DNA from: Streptomyces violascens
GTDB lineage: Bacteria; Actinomycetota; Actinomycetes; Streptomycetales; Streptomycetaceae
Assembly: GCF_014649955.1 (NCBI RefSeq)
Contig: NZ_BMUA01000032.1
Span: forward strand, 1-64,000
DNA length: 64,000 nucleotides
Reading direction: 5' to 3'
Made by a program: the position numbers and the translations under genes. This document shows positions 26,344-35,128 of this stretch, piece after piece; the stretch's first letter is position 1; every line of letters begins with the position of its first letter. The notes below the pieces were generated by a model that saw only the letters and a program-made list of their open reading frames with translations, was not told where the DNA came from and did no database searches.

Positions 26344-26693
26344 TCTATGACATCGCGAAGTTGCTCAAGGAAGTCGCGCAGACCGGCGGCCACGGCATAG
26401 AACTCGTCGTTCCAGGTTGCAGTCCTGGACTTGTGGACCGTGCCGTTGGCCGCGAGAACGAAGAGATTGCCGCCGCCGTCGCTCCCGAAGACGATTCCAT
26501 GATCGCCATTCTCGAGGGGAACCGCGCCGTACTCGTCCAGGTGCGCAGTCACGGTGGAGGGCGGGTGGATGAAGTAGCCGTTGCCGATGTCGGGCAGAGA
26601 CACGCTGTCGATCACGGCGAAGAGCGACAGCAGGGCCACACATTCCGGCCGGTGATTCGTCAGGAGGATGGCCGCGGCCCGCGTCTCATGATG
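26307..26693 (-). pseudogene. SMI1/KNR4 (SUKH) family fragment cut at IS256
   Basis: The frame reads DIGNGYFIHPPSTVTAHL, VPLENGDHGIVFGSDGGGNL and KSRTATWNDEFYAVAAGLRD. Strand-rich GYFIH followed by V.GSDGGG and a closing helix is typical of SUKH-type immunity proteins. The protein begins abruptly at the left end of the IS256 element, so its N-terminal part has been removed. It was probably an immunity gene. Confidence 0.65.
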
Positions 26694-28024
26694 GTGTCCC
26701 GCCGGGTGGTGTAGTGGCGATCTCCGCGTAGCCTCTGGCCATGGGGCGGCCACCGCGTAACTCTCCGAGTAGTGACGCTCGTTGAGAGGTGACGCGATGG
26801 CCTTGTCCCAGCATGACTTACTCCGCCTCACGGAGGCACTGCGTACGGCGGACGGAATCGAGTTGATCAGGGTCCTGGCCCAGCGGATCCTGCAGGAACT
26901 CATCGAGGCCGAGGCCACTGCCCACATCGGTGCGGAGCCCGGCGAGCACACCGAGAGCCGCACGACCTGGCGCAATGGGCACCGCGAGCGGCTGCTGACC
27001 ACGCAGGCCGGGGACCTGGACCTGGCGATCCCCAAGGTCCGCACCGGGTCGTTCTTCCCGTCCCTGCTGGAGCGCCGGCGGCGCATCGACCAGGCCCTCT
27101 ACGCCGTCATCATGGAGGCATACGTGCATGGCGTGTCTACCCGCAGCGTGGACGACCTGGTCAAAGCGTTGGGCGGGGACACCGGGATCTCCAAGTCCGA
27201 GGTCTCCCGGATCTGCGGCGACCTTGACGCGGAGCTGACCGTCTTCCGCACCCGTCCCCTGGACCACACCCGCTTCCCCTACATCTACCTCGACGCCACC
27301 TACTGCAAGGCCAGGGTCGAGCACCAGATCGTCTCCCAGGCCGTGGTCATCGCCACCGGCATCACCGAGGACGGTGGCCGCGAAGTCCTCGGGCTGATGG
27401 TCGGCGATAGCGAAACCGAGGTGTTCTGGAGCGAGTTCCTGCGCTCGCTGCGGGCCCGCGGCCTCACCGGGGTCCGCCTGGTCATCGGCGACCACCACCT
27501 GGGCCTGGTCGTGGCCGTCCGCAAGGTCATGCTCGGCGCCGCCTACCAGCGATGTCGCGTTCATTTCCTGCGTAACGTCTTCTCGGTGATCCCGAAAGAC
27601 TCCTCGGAGATGGTGGCCGCGACGATCCGCACGATCTTCGCCCAGCCCACCGCCGAGGCCGTCCGGGCCCAGCTCGACACCGTCGCCGACATGCTCGGAC
27701 GACAGTTCCCCAAGGTCAGGGACATGCTCCTGGAAGCCAAGACCGACCTGACCGCGTTCGCGGACTTCCCCGAGCGACATTGGAAGAAGATCCAGTCCAC
27801 AAACCCCCTGGAACGGGTCAACCGCGAGATCAAGCGCCGCGTCGACGTCGTCCAGATCTTCCCCAACCCTGACGCCCTCGAACGCCTCACCACCGCCGTC
27901 CTCATCGAGATGCACGACGAATGGATCGCCTTCCCCCGCAGCTACCTCCCCAAGGGCGGCATGGACTCGATCTACCCCCAGCCAGAAGATCAACCCGCCG
28001 CCGCTACACCACTACAGGGGACAT
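26694..28024. mobile_element. IS256-family insertion sequence
   Basis: The single transposase gene is flanked by imperfect inverted repeats: GTGTCCC near 26694, with GTGGTGTAG downstream, mirrored by CTACACCAC and GGGGACA ending near 28024. Length about 1.33 kb is normal for IS256. No clear 8-bp target duplication is visible, and the left flank gene is truncated without its other half on the right, so an adjacent deletion followed insertion. Confidence 0.8.
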
Positions 28025-28026
28025 GA
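26797..28026 (+). CDS. IS256-family transposase (mutator type)
   Basis: A 409-aa transposase; ATG 26797 has GAGAGG upstream. Family blocks are clear: TTWRNGHRERLL, LAIPKVRTGSFFPSLLERRR, VSTRSVDDLVKALGG, SKSEVSRICGDLD, YIYLDATYCKAR (first catalytic Asp), LVIGDHHLGLVVAVRKVM (second Asp), QRCRVHFLRNVF (C2H signature) and ERVNREIKRRVDVVQIFPNP (Glu). The frame is complete and the stop overlaps the right inverted repeat. It is probably active. Confidence 0.95.
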   Translation: MALSQHDLLRLTEALRTADGIELIRVLAQRILQELIEAEATAHIGAEPGEHTESRTTWRNGHRERLLTTQAGDLDLAIPKVRTGSFFPSLLERRRRIDQALYAVIMEAYVHGVSTRSVDDLVKALGGDTGISKSEVSRICGDLDAELTVFRTRPLDHTRFPYIYLDATYCKARVEHQIVSQAVVIATGITEDGGREVLGLMVGDSETEVFWSEFLRSLRARGLTGVRLVIGDHHLGLVVAVRKVMLGAAYQRCRVHFLRNVFSVIPKDSSEMVAATIRTIFAQPTAEAVRAQLDTVADMLGRQFPKVRDMLLEAKTDLTAFADFPERHWKKIQSTNPLERVNREIKRRVDVVQIFPNPDALERLTTAVLIEMHDEWIAFPRSYLPKGGMDSIYPQPEDQPAAATPLQGT

Positions 28027-28171
28027 CCATCGAGTCCCACGAGTGCTGTCGGCGCGCTCACACCTCAAAAGCCCCTACCGACACCGAGACATGATGGGAT
28101 CAAACACACCTCATCGATGAAAACGACCTCTAAACGGCTGTGAGGTGCTGGCTCGCGTTTGTCGCCTGGGA

Positions 28172-28948
28172 TCAGCGTCCGCCGTTTAGGTTGGTCGTGC
28201 CGTCCTTGAGGACCTCGAAGTATGTTGTGCCGGGCTGGCGCAAGGTGAACACCATTCCGTACTGGTGGCGGATGTCGGCTACGGTCTTCGAATCCGGCTG
28301 GCGGGTACACCGTCGAATCGGCGGGTCGGGCTGGATGCACGGGGACGGTTCGTGGACCAGAACCGGGCGCTGTGGACTTCGGACCGTGTCCCACTCCAGA
28401 GTCTCCTCACTGTCGAGGAGTTGTGTGGGCTCTTGTGCATTCGGCCCCAGGGGGTTGGGCCCCTTTCCCTTGTAGTAGGCGACCAGCTTGGAGGCGAAGT
28501 CGCTTTGACTGGAGACGACACCAGCTCCGCCGGTGGGGTGCGAGGCTTTGTCCCGGTCTCCTGCGGCCAGAATCGACTCCAGCACGTCACCGATCCGGTC
28601 TGGTGCGGCGCCGAAGTAGCCGGTGACCTCCAGTGAGCAGCGCATCTTGTATGTGTCGTCGCCCGAGGGCCACAGCCCCCCGGCACCGCTCCCGCAAGAG
28701 TCGTTGACAGTGACCAGGGCGGGGGTGAGGGACATCTTCTTGCCGTAGGCATCGACGGCATCGGCCATGCGCTTCTCCGCCTTCTGCCTGGCTTGCACGG
28801 CCTGCGGGCTGCCCGCGGGCTTTCGTAAGTCTTCGTAGCTGAGTGCTCTGTCTCCGGAAGAACACGAGACGATGCCCACGACAGCGGCGACAGCCCATGT
28901 GGCAGCCGCGGCCCTCCGGGCCTGGCGAGGCTTCCAAGTCGCAGACAT
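28172..28948 (-). CDS. Putative lipoprotein or membrane-anchored exported protein
   Basis: A 258-aa protein whose N-terminus (RRAAAATWAVAAVVGIVSCS) is a basic-hydrophobic signal ending at a Cys, compatible with a lipobox (GIVSC). The mature region has Cys pairs (DSCGSGAGG and MRCSLEVTGYFG; SPCIQPDPPIRRC) suggesting disulfides. No enzyme motif is seen. Streptomyces has many such exported proteins next to secreted hydrolases; the transglycosylase/SGNH gene is adjacent but separated by a strong terminator. 28027-28171 on the right of the IS has no gene. Confidence 0.7.
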   Translation of the reverse strand: MSATWKPRQARRAAAATWAVAAVVGIVSCSSGDRALSYEDLRKPAGSPQAVQARQKAEKRMADAVDAYGKKMSLTPALVTVNDSCGSGAGGLWPSGDDTYKMRCSLEVTGYFGAAPDRIGDVLESILAAGDRDKASHPTGGAGVVSSQSDFASKLVAYYKGKGPNPLGPNAQEPTQLLDSEETLEWDTVRSPQRPVLVHEPSPCIQPDPPIRRCTRQPDSKTVADIRHQYGMVFTLRQPGTTYFEVLKDGTTNLNGGR

Positions 28949-29002
28949 ACCGGTGTCTCCTTCGATCTGACGTGATGCAGCCTATGGTCCCGAAGCACAG
29001 CG

Positions 29003-29036
29003 GGTGGGGCCTGAGTATGCGTACTCAGGCCCCACC
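29003..29036 (-). terminator. Very strong bidirectional hairpin
   Basis: GGTGGGGCCTGAGTA (29003-29017) pairs perfectly with TACTCAGGCCCCACC (29022-29036) over a 4-base loop. It sits 50 bases beyond the stop of the large secreted-protein gene and insulates it from the lipoprotein gene. Confidence 0.9.
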
Positions 29037-29086
29037 GTAGGCCGGATGAAGTCCGGGCAGAATGGGTCGTGTCCTGGAACGGCCTT

Positions 29087-32000
29087 CTACTGCAGGCGGC
29101 GCTCCAGTACGTTCGCGTAGAGGCGTGCGCCGGAGATCTTCGGGTGGAACGATGCCATGCCGACTGGTGAGTTGTCGGCCTGGGCGTGGCCGGTCAGGAC
29201 GATGCCGTTGACTGTTTCTGGGTCACCGCACACGGCCTTGCCGTCGAATTCGGACCGCGGATCCGCGAAGAGCGTGTAGGCGCCGGTCTCGGTCGTGGAG
29301 TCGAGTGCGGCTCCGTTCATCTCCTCATTCAGCATGTCCGCGAGTGAGTTGAGCCATGGTGCCTCCTCTGTGCCGATGCCCGGGATGCACTGTCCGCCTC
29401 CGGACAGTAGCCGGGGATAGCCCATGAGGATGATCTTCGCGTTCTTCGCCCGATCGTGAATGGCGTTGAGTGTCTTGACGATCTGGGGGCGTACGGAGTC
29501 GTGCAGCCACTTGGGAGCCCAGTCCTTTAGCGGCCCGGTATCCCCCGGAAGGGGTTTACCTGTGGTCGGGTCCTCGTTGTCCATCGACGCGTTCTGGCAG
29601 AGGTCCAGGATGACCTCGTACACACACTTCTTGAACACGTCGGTGAAGCGTGCGTCGTTGCCGCCGACCGACAGGGTGACCAGGGTGGTGTTCTGGTCGA
29701 GGTAGCCTGCGTCGAACTGCGACACCTCACCGTATTGGCCACCGTCCGTGCCGGGCAGCAGCATGTCGTACGTGCGGGCCCCCGAGCAGGCGACGAAGTG
29801 GTAGTCCATCTGCGGGTCACGGGCGTCGACCATGTCACCGACCGACTTCGAAGCGCCCGGAAGCGTCGCCTGCCGCGACCACGCGTACGCGGAGCGGTGG
29901 CATTTGTCGGGCCGATCGCCGGGGTGGTCGCTCTCCGGGGAGAAGTCCTTGCCGCCTGTCGCACTCGCGCCTTCGCCCGAGGAGTAGGAGTCTCCCATGG
30001 CCACGATGGAGTTGGCCGGCTTGCCGGAGAGCGGCCGGAAGGCGACCGCGCCCCAGGCGACATCCTCGTCGGCCGTGCCGTCCGCTGTCACGTTCGACAG
30101 CGACACCTTCGGGGTGCCGGTGAAATGGAATGCGCCGAGGCTGAACCAGGAGCCCGCACGCTGGGGTACCACCCGTCTCGTGCTGGTGCTGTCTGTTCCG
30201 CCGACGGTGTAGGCGGCCTGGCGGGTCTGGGCGCCGGTGTCGGGCAAGTGCACCCATACGCTGGCCCAGTTCAGGTTCTGGCCAAGGGTCCAGGTGCCGT
30301 CGATGGTCATGGGCCCGCCCTCGCCGCCGAAGTGGTCGCGGTCCCGGGTGTGGGTGTACCAGTAGTGGCCGCCGTAGCCGCCGCCTACCTGGTGGAGGTC
30401 TGCCTTTGCCTGATAATGGCCGCTGCTGTCCGGTGTGAACCCGAACTGGAAACTTCCCTGCGAGGTGGTCTTTTCGCATTCGCCCCATGTTTCCGTGCCG
30501 TTGGGGACGGAGGTGACGACCAGGGAGTCCAGCGGTGCGCCGGAGCATATGGGTGTGCCGTCTTTGAGGAAGCTACCGCGTCCCGGCTCCGGGATCAGAG
30601 TCTGGTACTTGATGGCTTCGTGGCCGCAGCTGGTGGCGCAGTCCTTCTTCCATGTTGCGTTGGGCTGGTTCCACCAGTACTGCGCGTAGCATTCCGCGTC
30701 GGGGCACTTCGGTGGTGTGGCCTTGTCGCAGTTGTTGTTGCTATTGCAGAAGGTTTCCAGTACCGGTGAGACGTGGCTGCGGTCCATGGTGGTGGTCCAC
30801 CAGGCGGGCCGGAATCCGGCCGTGGAGAACCCGGATTGGCCGGGCCGGTCCTGGCGGCCGGAGGTGGAGTAGGAGTACCCGGTGTCGATGGACCAGGCGG
30901 CCCACCCCATCACCTTCTCCTGGTAGGGCCACCACTGCGGGTGGGCGGCGTCCTTGTTCGCGTTCGGCCCGTCCACGTCGGTGTCCATGAACGGGTGGCC
31001 CCAGCTCTTCTCGTAGATCGGGTTGGCCGGGTTGTTGTACCAGCCCAGTCCCCAGTGCCCGGCGTGGTTGGACGCGTCGGTGGGCGGGTTGAAGCCGAGG
31101 TTGTAGTTCCACACGGCGGTGAACCAGTTCTCCACCATGGACGGATCATCGTTGTTGACGGTGACCTTCTGCCCGTCCTTGTGGACCTCGTTCCACTTGT
31201 CGGCGAGGATCTTCATGGACGCGGCGATGTTCGTCGCATAGTCGACCGCGATGAGCTTCTGGAGGGCCGGGGACAGGCTCGTCTCACCGGGCTTCTCGTG
31301 ACCGGCCATGCGCATACCGTCGGTGACCTGGCCGACGCCATAGCCGCAGTCGGACTTGTCCCAGTTGATCTGCCAGTAGGCGGCCGGGTTGTTGGGGTTG
31401 GCCTTGTGCCCGTAGTAGCCGTCCACCGCCGCGAGCGGGCTGCCCATCTGGCCAGGGATCGCCCCGGACTCGGCCTGCCACAGGTTCGACTCCTGCGCCA
31501 TGATGCCGAGCAGCACATTGGCCGGGATCTTGCCGCCGCCCGTCAGGGTCGGCGGCGGGAACAGGCCCTGAGGGTCGATGGTTCCGAGACCGGCCTGGTC
31601 GCGGTAGCCGCCCTGCTTGAGCCATTTGGAGCGCAGCTGGCCGCGCACCGCCATGTCGACCCCCCACTCGACCTGGTTCGAGGTCGGCTGCAAGGCTTGC
31701 GCGCTGATGTCATTGCGGGAGACCGCACACCAGCGGTCCGGGTCGGTCGGGTCGGTGGATGCCCCGGCGGCCGCGGTGCGCTGGGCGGTGTCTCTGGTTC
31801 TTCCGAGGGCCGGAGAGGGAATGGTCCCCGAGCCGTCCGCAGCTTGCTGCTGCACGCTCTGGGTGAACTTGGTCCCGGTGCTGGTGGCGGTGCTGGTCAC
31901 CGTCACCGCATCATTGCCGTCGGCGGAGGCCGCAGCTTGCGAGGCGGATTCTTCAGCCTTGTCGAAGCTCTTGCCTGCGTCCTTGATGTGCGTCAGGCCC

Positions 32001-33049
32001 GCGCGCACGCCGGGGGTGAGGACCGGGTCGACGGCCAGGCGGCCGTGTGAGGACACGTCGGTGTTCGCCGGGGCGTTGGTGCGAGTGATGCCGGTTCCCA
32101 CCGTGGCGGGCGCGGTGGCGGGGTGGCCGGTGAGGAAGATCTGGCCCGCCTCGCCCTGCATCAGGCCGAGATCGCCGAGCTTGCCGGAGGCGATGGCGGC
32201 CGGCTTGCCGGTGCCGGTGAACACCTTGGCGGTCACCGTGGAGGCGTCCTTGCGGTCGACGAAGGCGACCTTGCCGTCAGCGGCGGGGCGGATGTCGAAC
32301 GGGGCACTGTCCGCGTCCGCAAGGTTCTTCACCGTGCCGGAGGGGTCGAGGTGGACCAGGCGGCTGCCGAGCGCTGCGACGGTGCCGTCCTTCACCGGAA
32401 CCGCGCTGGTGACCTCGCCCTTCGCCGCAGCCGTGCCCGTGGTCTTCCCGGCGGTGTCCACCGTCATGACGCGCGTGCGAGTGCTCGCGGGGTCGTTCAT
32501 GTCCCGGTAGGCGGTAAACGCAGCCGTGCGGGTTGCCGTGTTGCAGGACGGGTCGAAGTAGGCCAGTGATGCCGTGAACGGCAGCTTCGTCACATGCCCT
32601 GTCGCCAGGTTGACGATGGCGGTGAAGCCGCCGCCTTGCATCAGGTCCGGCTTGTTCGTGAAGCTACGCGGCGCATAGACGACGGCGGCGTGGTCGTGGT
32701 CCATCAGGCACTGGTTGCCGATCCACGAGTCCGCCGGCATTTCCGGCTCCGACAGCTTCGCAGCTGTCTTCCACGCGTATGCCTGGCTGCTGTCGGCGAC
32801 CAGGAGGTGCAGACCGTCCGCATCGGCGGCGGCGGTCACCGCACGGTCGGGGCTGGACTTCCAGTCCGGACCGAGCTTCTTGGCGGGATCCTCGACCCGG
32901 CCCGGAGACGCCGGCGGCGGGGCGGGGCTGGCGGCCGGGCTGGGTTTCGGTGCGGCGATAGCAGGGGCAGCCTGGAGCAGGCCGCCGGTCAGCGCAGCGA
33001 CCGTCACAACAGCGGCTAACGGCCCGCGGGTTCTCTTTCTGAGTCTCAT
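29087..33049 (-). CDS. Secreted transglycosylase-like / golvesin-like / SGNH-hydrolase fusion
   Basis: A 1,320-aa exported protein. ATG 33049 has GGAAACG upstream and a Sec signal (GPLAAVVTVAALTGGLLQAA ... AIA-AP). Residues 40-450 are a beta-rich region that may be a propeller. Around 540-720 ANVLLGIMAQESNLWQAESG, YWQINWDKSDCGYGVGQVTD and NIAASMKILADKWNE resemble the lytic transglycosylase/lysozyme-like fold with Glu in the QES motif. About 860-1050 (DHFGGEGGPMTIDGTWTLG ... AYTVGGTDSTSTRRV) is golvesin/XLY-like. The last 270 residues are an SGNH/GDSL hydrolase: MGDSYSSGEGA, LVTLSVGGNDARF and VGMASFHPK supply Ser, Gly/Asn and His. It probably acts on cell-wall polymer or another extracellular glycan. 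The domain order is inferred from motifs. Confidence 0.85.
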   Translation of the reverse strand: MRLRKRTRGPLAAVVTVAALTGGLLQAAPAIAAPKPSPAASPAPPPASPGRVEDPAKKLGPDWKSSPDRAVTAAADADGLHLLVADSSQAYAWKTAAKLSEPEMPADSWIGNQCLMDHDHAAVVYAPRSFTNKPDLMQGGGFTAIVNLATGHVTKLPFTASLAYFDPSCNTATRTAAFTAYRDMNDPASTRTRVMTVDTAGKTTGTAAAKGEVTSAVPVKDGTVAALGSRLVHLDPSGTVKNLADADSAPFDIRPAADGKVAFVDRKDASTVTAKVFTGTGKPAAIASGKLGDLGLMQGEAGQIFLTGHPATAPATVGTGITRTNAPANTDVSSHGRLAVDPVLTPGVRAGLTHIKDAGKSFDKAEESASQAAASADGNDAVTVTSTATSTGTKFTQSVQQQAADGSGTIPSPALGRTRDTAQRTAAAGASTDPTDPDRWCAVSRNDISAQALQPTSNQVEWGVDMAVRGQLRSKWLKQGGYRDQAGLGTIDPQGLFPPPTLTGGGKIPANVLLGIMAQESNLWQAESGAIPGQMGSPLAAVDGYYGHKANPNNPAAYWQINWDKSDCGYGVGQVTDGMRMAGHEKPGETSLSPALQKLIAVDYATNIAASMKILADKWNEVHKDGQKVTVNNDDPSMVENWFTAVWNYNLGFNPPTDASNHAGHWGLGWYNNPANPIYEKSWGHPFMDTDVDGPNANKDAAHPQWWPYQEKVMGWAAWSIDTGYSYSTSGRQDRPGQSGFSTAGFRPAWWTTTMDRSHVSPVLETFCNSNNNCDKATPPKCPDAECYAQYWWNQPNATWKKDCATSCGHEAIKYQTLIPEPGRGSFLKDGTPICSGAPLDSLVVTSVPNGTETWGECEKTTSQGSFQFGFTPDSSGHYQAKADLHQVGGGYGGHYWYTHTRDRDHFGGEGGPMTIDGTWTLGQNLNWASVWVHLPDTGAQTRQAAYTVGGTDSTSTRRVVPQRAGSWFSLGAFHFTGTPKVSLSNVTADGTADEDVAWGAVAFRPLSGKPANSIVAMGDSYSSGEGASATGGKDFSPESDHPGDRPDKCHRSAYAWSRQATLPGASKSVGDMVDARDPQMDYHFVACSGARTYDMLLPGTDGGQYGEVSQFDAGYLDQNTTLVTLSVGGNDARFTDVFKKCVYEVILDLCQNASMDNEDPTTGKPLPGDTGPLKDWAPKWLHDSVRPQIVKTLNAIHDRAKNAKIILMGYPRLLSGGGQCIPGIGTEEAPWLNSLADMLNEEMNGAALDSTTETGAYTLFADPRSEFDGKAVCGDPETVNGIVLTGHAQADNSPVGMASFHPKISGARLYANVLERRLQ

Positions 33050-33182
33050 GTGATCGTTTCCTCGTGTCTCGAGGGATGGTGTCCCGTGCCCTTGCAGGCA
33101 CGGCGAGGCCCGCCCGCCCGTGCGCAGGGGCACGAGGCGGGCGGGAGTTGTGGTGCCGGCGGCGGGTGGTGGTCCCGGCGGG

Positions 33183-33686
33183 CTAGTGGTAGACGTCGAC
33201 GACGATGCGGTTCGGCGCGGTGAGGGTGGAGACCTGGTACCGGGTGTAGTCGCCCAGGGAGAGGCCGAATCCGATGTGGCCCTCGTAGTCGCCAGTCATC
33301 TGCACGCCCTTGAGTGAGGGCAGCGAGACCGGCTGCACGGTGGGTGTGGTGTAGGCGTCGGGGCCGCTGGACCGGGCCTGAGCGGGGTAGACATCGAGGA
33401 GCAAGTAGGACTTGCCAGTGATGGTTAGGTGCCGTGTCTCGCCAGAAGCTCCCGGAGTGTAGGACCCGTCGGCCGAGAGCTGGGCTTGCACAGCGGCGGG
33501 CGGGACGTTGTCGGTGAGGTCGAAGACCAGGCGGTCATAGTCCGGGTGACCCCCGGTCCGGGCATCCAGAATGCACACACGCTCACACGGCATGGGCGTT
33601 GCGGCCTGGGCGGGCGCTATGGCTGTGGCCAGGAAACCGGCGGCAACTAACGCCGTTGCGGCAAGACGGCGGACAGCGGGCATCAA
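33183..33686 (-). CDS. Secreted AMIN-like domain protein
   Basis: A 167-aa exported protein with a Sec signal peptide (RRLAATALVAAGFLATAIA, then APAQAA cleavage). The mature part GHPDYDRLVFDLTDNVPP, HLTITGKSYLLLDVYPAQ, GHIGFGLSLGDYTRYQV and NRIVVDVYH matches AMIN-like domains, which often bind peptidoglycan and target hydrolases. Lying 134 bp upstream of, and on the same strand as, the large transglycosylase/SGNH gene, it may work with it at the wall. Start is either of two adjacent Met codons. Confidence 0.8.
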   Translation of the reverse strand: MMPAVRRLAATALVAAGFLATAIAPAQAATPMPCERVCILDARTGGHPDYDRLVFDLTDNVPPAAVQAQLSADGSYTPGASGETRHLTITGKSYLLLDVYPAQARSSGPDAYTTPTVQPVSLPSLKGVQMTGDYEGHIGFGLSLGDYTRYQVSTLTAPNRIVVDVYH

Positions 33687-33867
33687 TGACTCCTTTGAAT
33701 GTGTGTGATTCCGTCATGTAGGAACGGCGGCTACGGCTATAGGCATCGCCCCTTGAGCCGCACCGGAGGCTGGTGATGGAGGCGGAGAGCTGGGTATCGT
33801 CGACCTGCTGGCGCAGACTGCCAAAATGCATGCAATACCCCACATTCCAGAGAAGATTGGGCCGGGC

Positions 33868-34290
33868 ATGACTCGCATTCCCTTAAAGCCGTTTATGACC
33901 TCTGCTCTGCTGGCGCTCGCCGCCACCGGGGTTCTCGCTCTGTCAGGCTGCACCGTTTTCCAGAAGGATCGCGGGCCCATCCAGGCCGCACCGACCAATA
34001 CACCCACCGGCACCCCCGCTGCGGCGGAGACCGCCCTGGCCGAGCGTTACCACCGGTCCGGCGGGGCACCAGAGGTGTACGGCATCCAGTACCGTTCCGA
34101 CTCCGGCACCCCTGTCATCAACGTGTGGACACGCAATCCCGATGACAGCTCTCCAACATTCGAAAGCCTCAGGAACGGGGTCACCGGTTTCCTCGCCCGT
34201 GAGGAACACGTCTCACTGGCCAAGGGCTATCAGCTATATATCGTCGGCCCCACCGGAGCCTTGCAGCACCGCTGGGACACGCGTCTCTGA
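33868..34290 (+). CDS. Small lipoprotein
   Basis: A 140-aa lipoprotein. ATG 33868 gives a compact signal (TSALLALAATGVLALSGCTV) with lipobox LSGC; an upstream ATG at 33826 would add 14 residues with no benefit. A Thr/Pro linker (APTNTPTGTPAAAE) leads to a small alpha/beta domain (GAPEVYGIQYRSDSGTPVIN, then GYQLYIVGPTGALQHRW). Function unknown. It converges on the I36-like gene, with a terminator between. Confidence 0.75.
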   Translation: MTRIPLKPFMTSALLALAATGVLALSGCTVFQKDRGPIQAAPTNTPTGTPAAAETALAERYHRSGGAPEVYGIQYRSDSGTPVINVWTRNPDDSSPTFESLRNGVTGFLAREEHVSLAKGYQLYIVGPTGALQHRWDTRL

Positions 34291-34356
34291 CCGTGCGGGG
34301 GAGCTTTCATACCTTCTGCTCTGACTGGCAAAGAGGAAACTCCCGAAAACGCCAGT

Positions 34357-34387
34357 GCGGCCGGTCGGGAGGAGGCCGACCGGCCGC
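34357..34387. terminator. Bidirectional hairpin between convergent genes
   Basis: GCGGCCGGTCGG (34357-34368) pairs with CCGACCGGCCGC (34376-34387) over a 7-base loop. It lies between the stops of the lipoprotein (34290) and the I36-like gene (34394). Confidence 0.85.
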
Positions 34388-34393
34388 TTCAGG

Positions 34394-35128
34394 TCAGCCG
34401 CGCCAGACCTTCACAGCGTCAGCCTTGTTGTCCCAGTTGCCCCCACCCGGGTATGCGAGCCAACTGAGATTGGGGCGGTCTTCTTCCGACGATATGAACG
34501 ATATGTCGCGGTCCGCGACCGGCCAGGAACGGTAGTCGATCAGATGGGCACCGCCGTAGTTCAGCGGATAGTTCACGACGATCCGGTAGAGGGAACTCGC
34601 TCTGTCCCGGAAGCCCCAATCACTCAATTCTTTCGTACCGGGGTCAAAGAACTGCAGGTGCGGGCCTGAGTAATTCGGGCCGTCGTAAATGCACCAGTAA
34701 TCCGCCGAGCAGTCCTGCACCTTTCCGGCCCGGGCCACACCAGATCCCCCGGTCTGCTTCCGGCTCGGTGCCGTGTACTTGGCCACGTCCTTGGAGCCCG
34801 CCCGCGCGGCCATGAACCGGGCAGTGTCGGCATCCGCCTGCTCGAACGTGTCGTAGCAGTGGACCGCGCCTCCGGGCAGCTCCGTGCAGGTCTGTGCGCC
34901 CTGCCAACCCTCAGCAAGGTTGATCTTCCGACCGTTGTAGTCGGCGATGACCGGATGAGGAACGGGCTTTGCGGCCGAGGGGGCCACCGACACGTTCTGC
35001 GCCGTAGCCGCCGTAGCCGCCGTAGCCGCCGTAGCCGCCGTAGCCGCCGTAGCCGCCGGAGCACCAGCGATGAGTACACCTCCCACCATCGCCGCAGCCA
35101 AGAAAACCGCCTTGAAATTCTTGTGCAT
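34394..35128 (-). CDS. Secreted peptidase-inhibitor-I36/crystallin-like protein
   Basis: A 244-aa exported protein. The signal peptide (AVFLAAAMVGGVLIAGAPA) runs into a tandem Ala-Thr-Ala array encoded by a 9-bp repeat. The C-terminal 85 residues (DCSADYWCIYDGPNYSGPHL, FFDPGTKELSDWGFRDRASS, VVNYPLNYGGAHLIDYRSWP, NWDNKADAVKVWRG) follow the beta/gamma-crystallin-like pattern of family I36 protease inhibitors and related Streptomyces exported proteins. The middle has a Cys pair (QTCTELPGGAVHCYDT) likely to be a disulfide. It may protect against proteases or bind calcium. Confidence 0.8.
   Translation of the reverse strand: MHKNFKAVFLAAAMVGGVLIAGAPAATAATAATAATAATAATAQNVSVAPSAAKPVPHPVIADYNGRKINLAEGWQGAQTCTELPGGAVHCYDTFEQADADTARFMAARAGSKDVAKYTAPSRKQTGGSGVARAGKVQDCSADYWCIYDGPNYSGPHLQFFDPGTKELSDWGFRDRASSLYRIVVNYPLNYGGAHLIDYRSWPVADRDISFISSEEDRPNLSWLAYPGGGNWDNKADAVKVWRG
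35004..35057. repeat. 9-bp tandem repeat, six copies, in a signal-peptide region
   Basis: GTAGCCGCC is repeated six times without a change. On the minus strand each unit encodes Ala-Thr-Ala, at and just after the expected signal-peptidase site. Copy number can change by slippage without shifting the frame. Confidence 0.9.
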
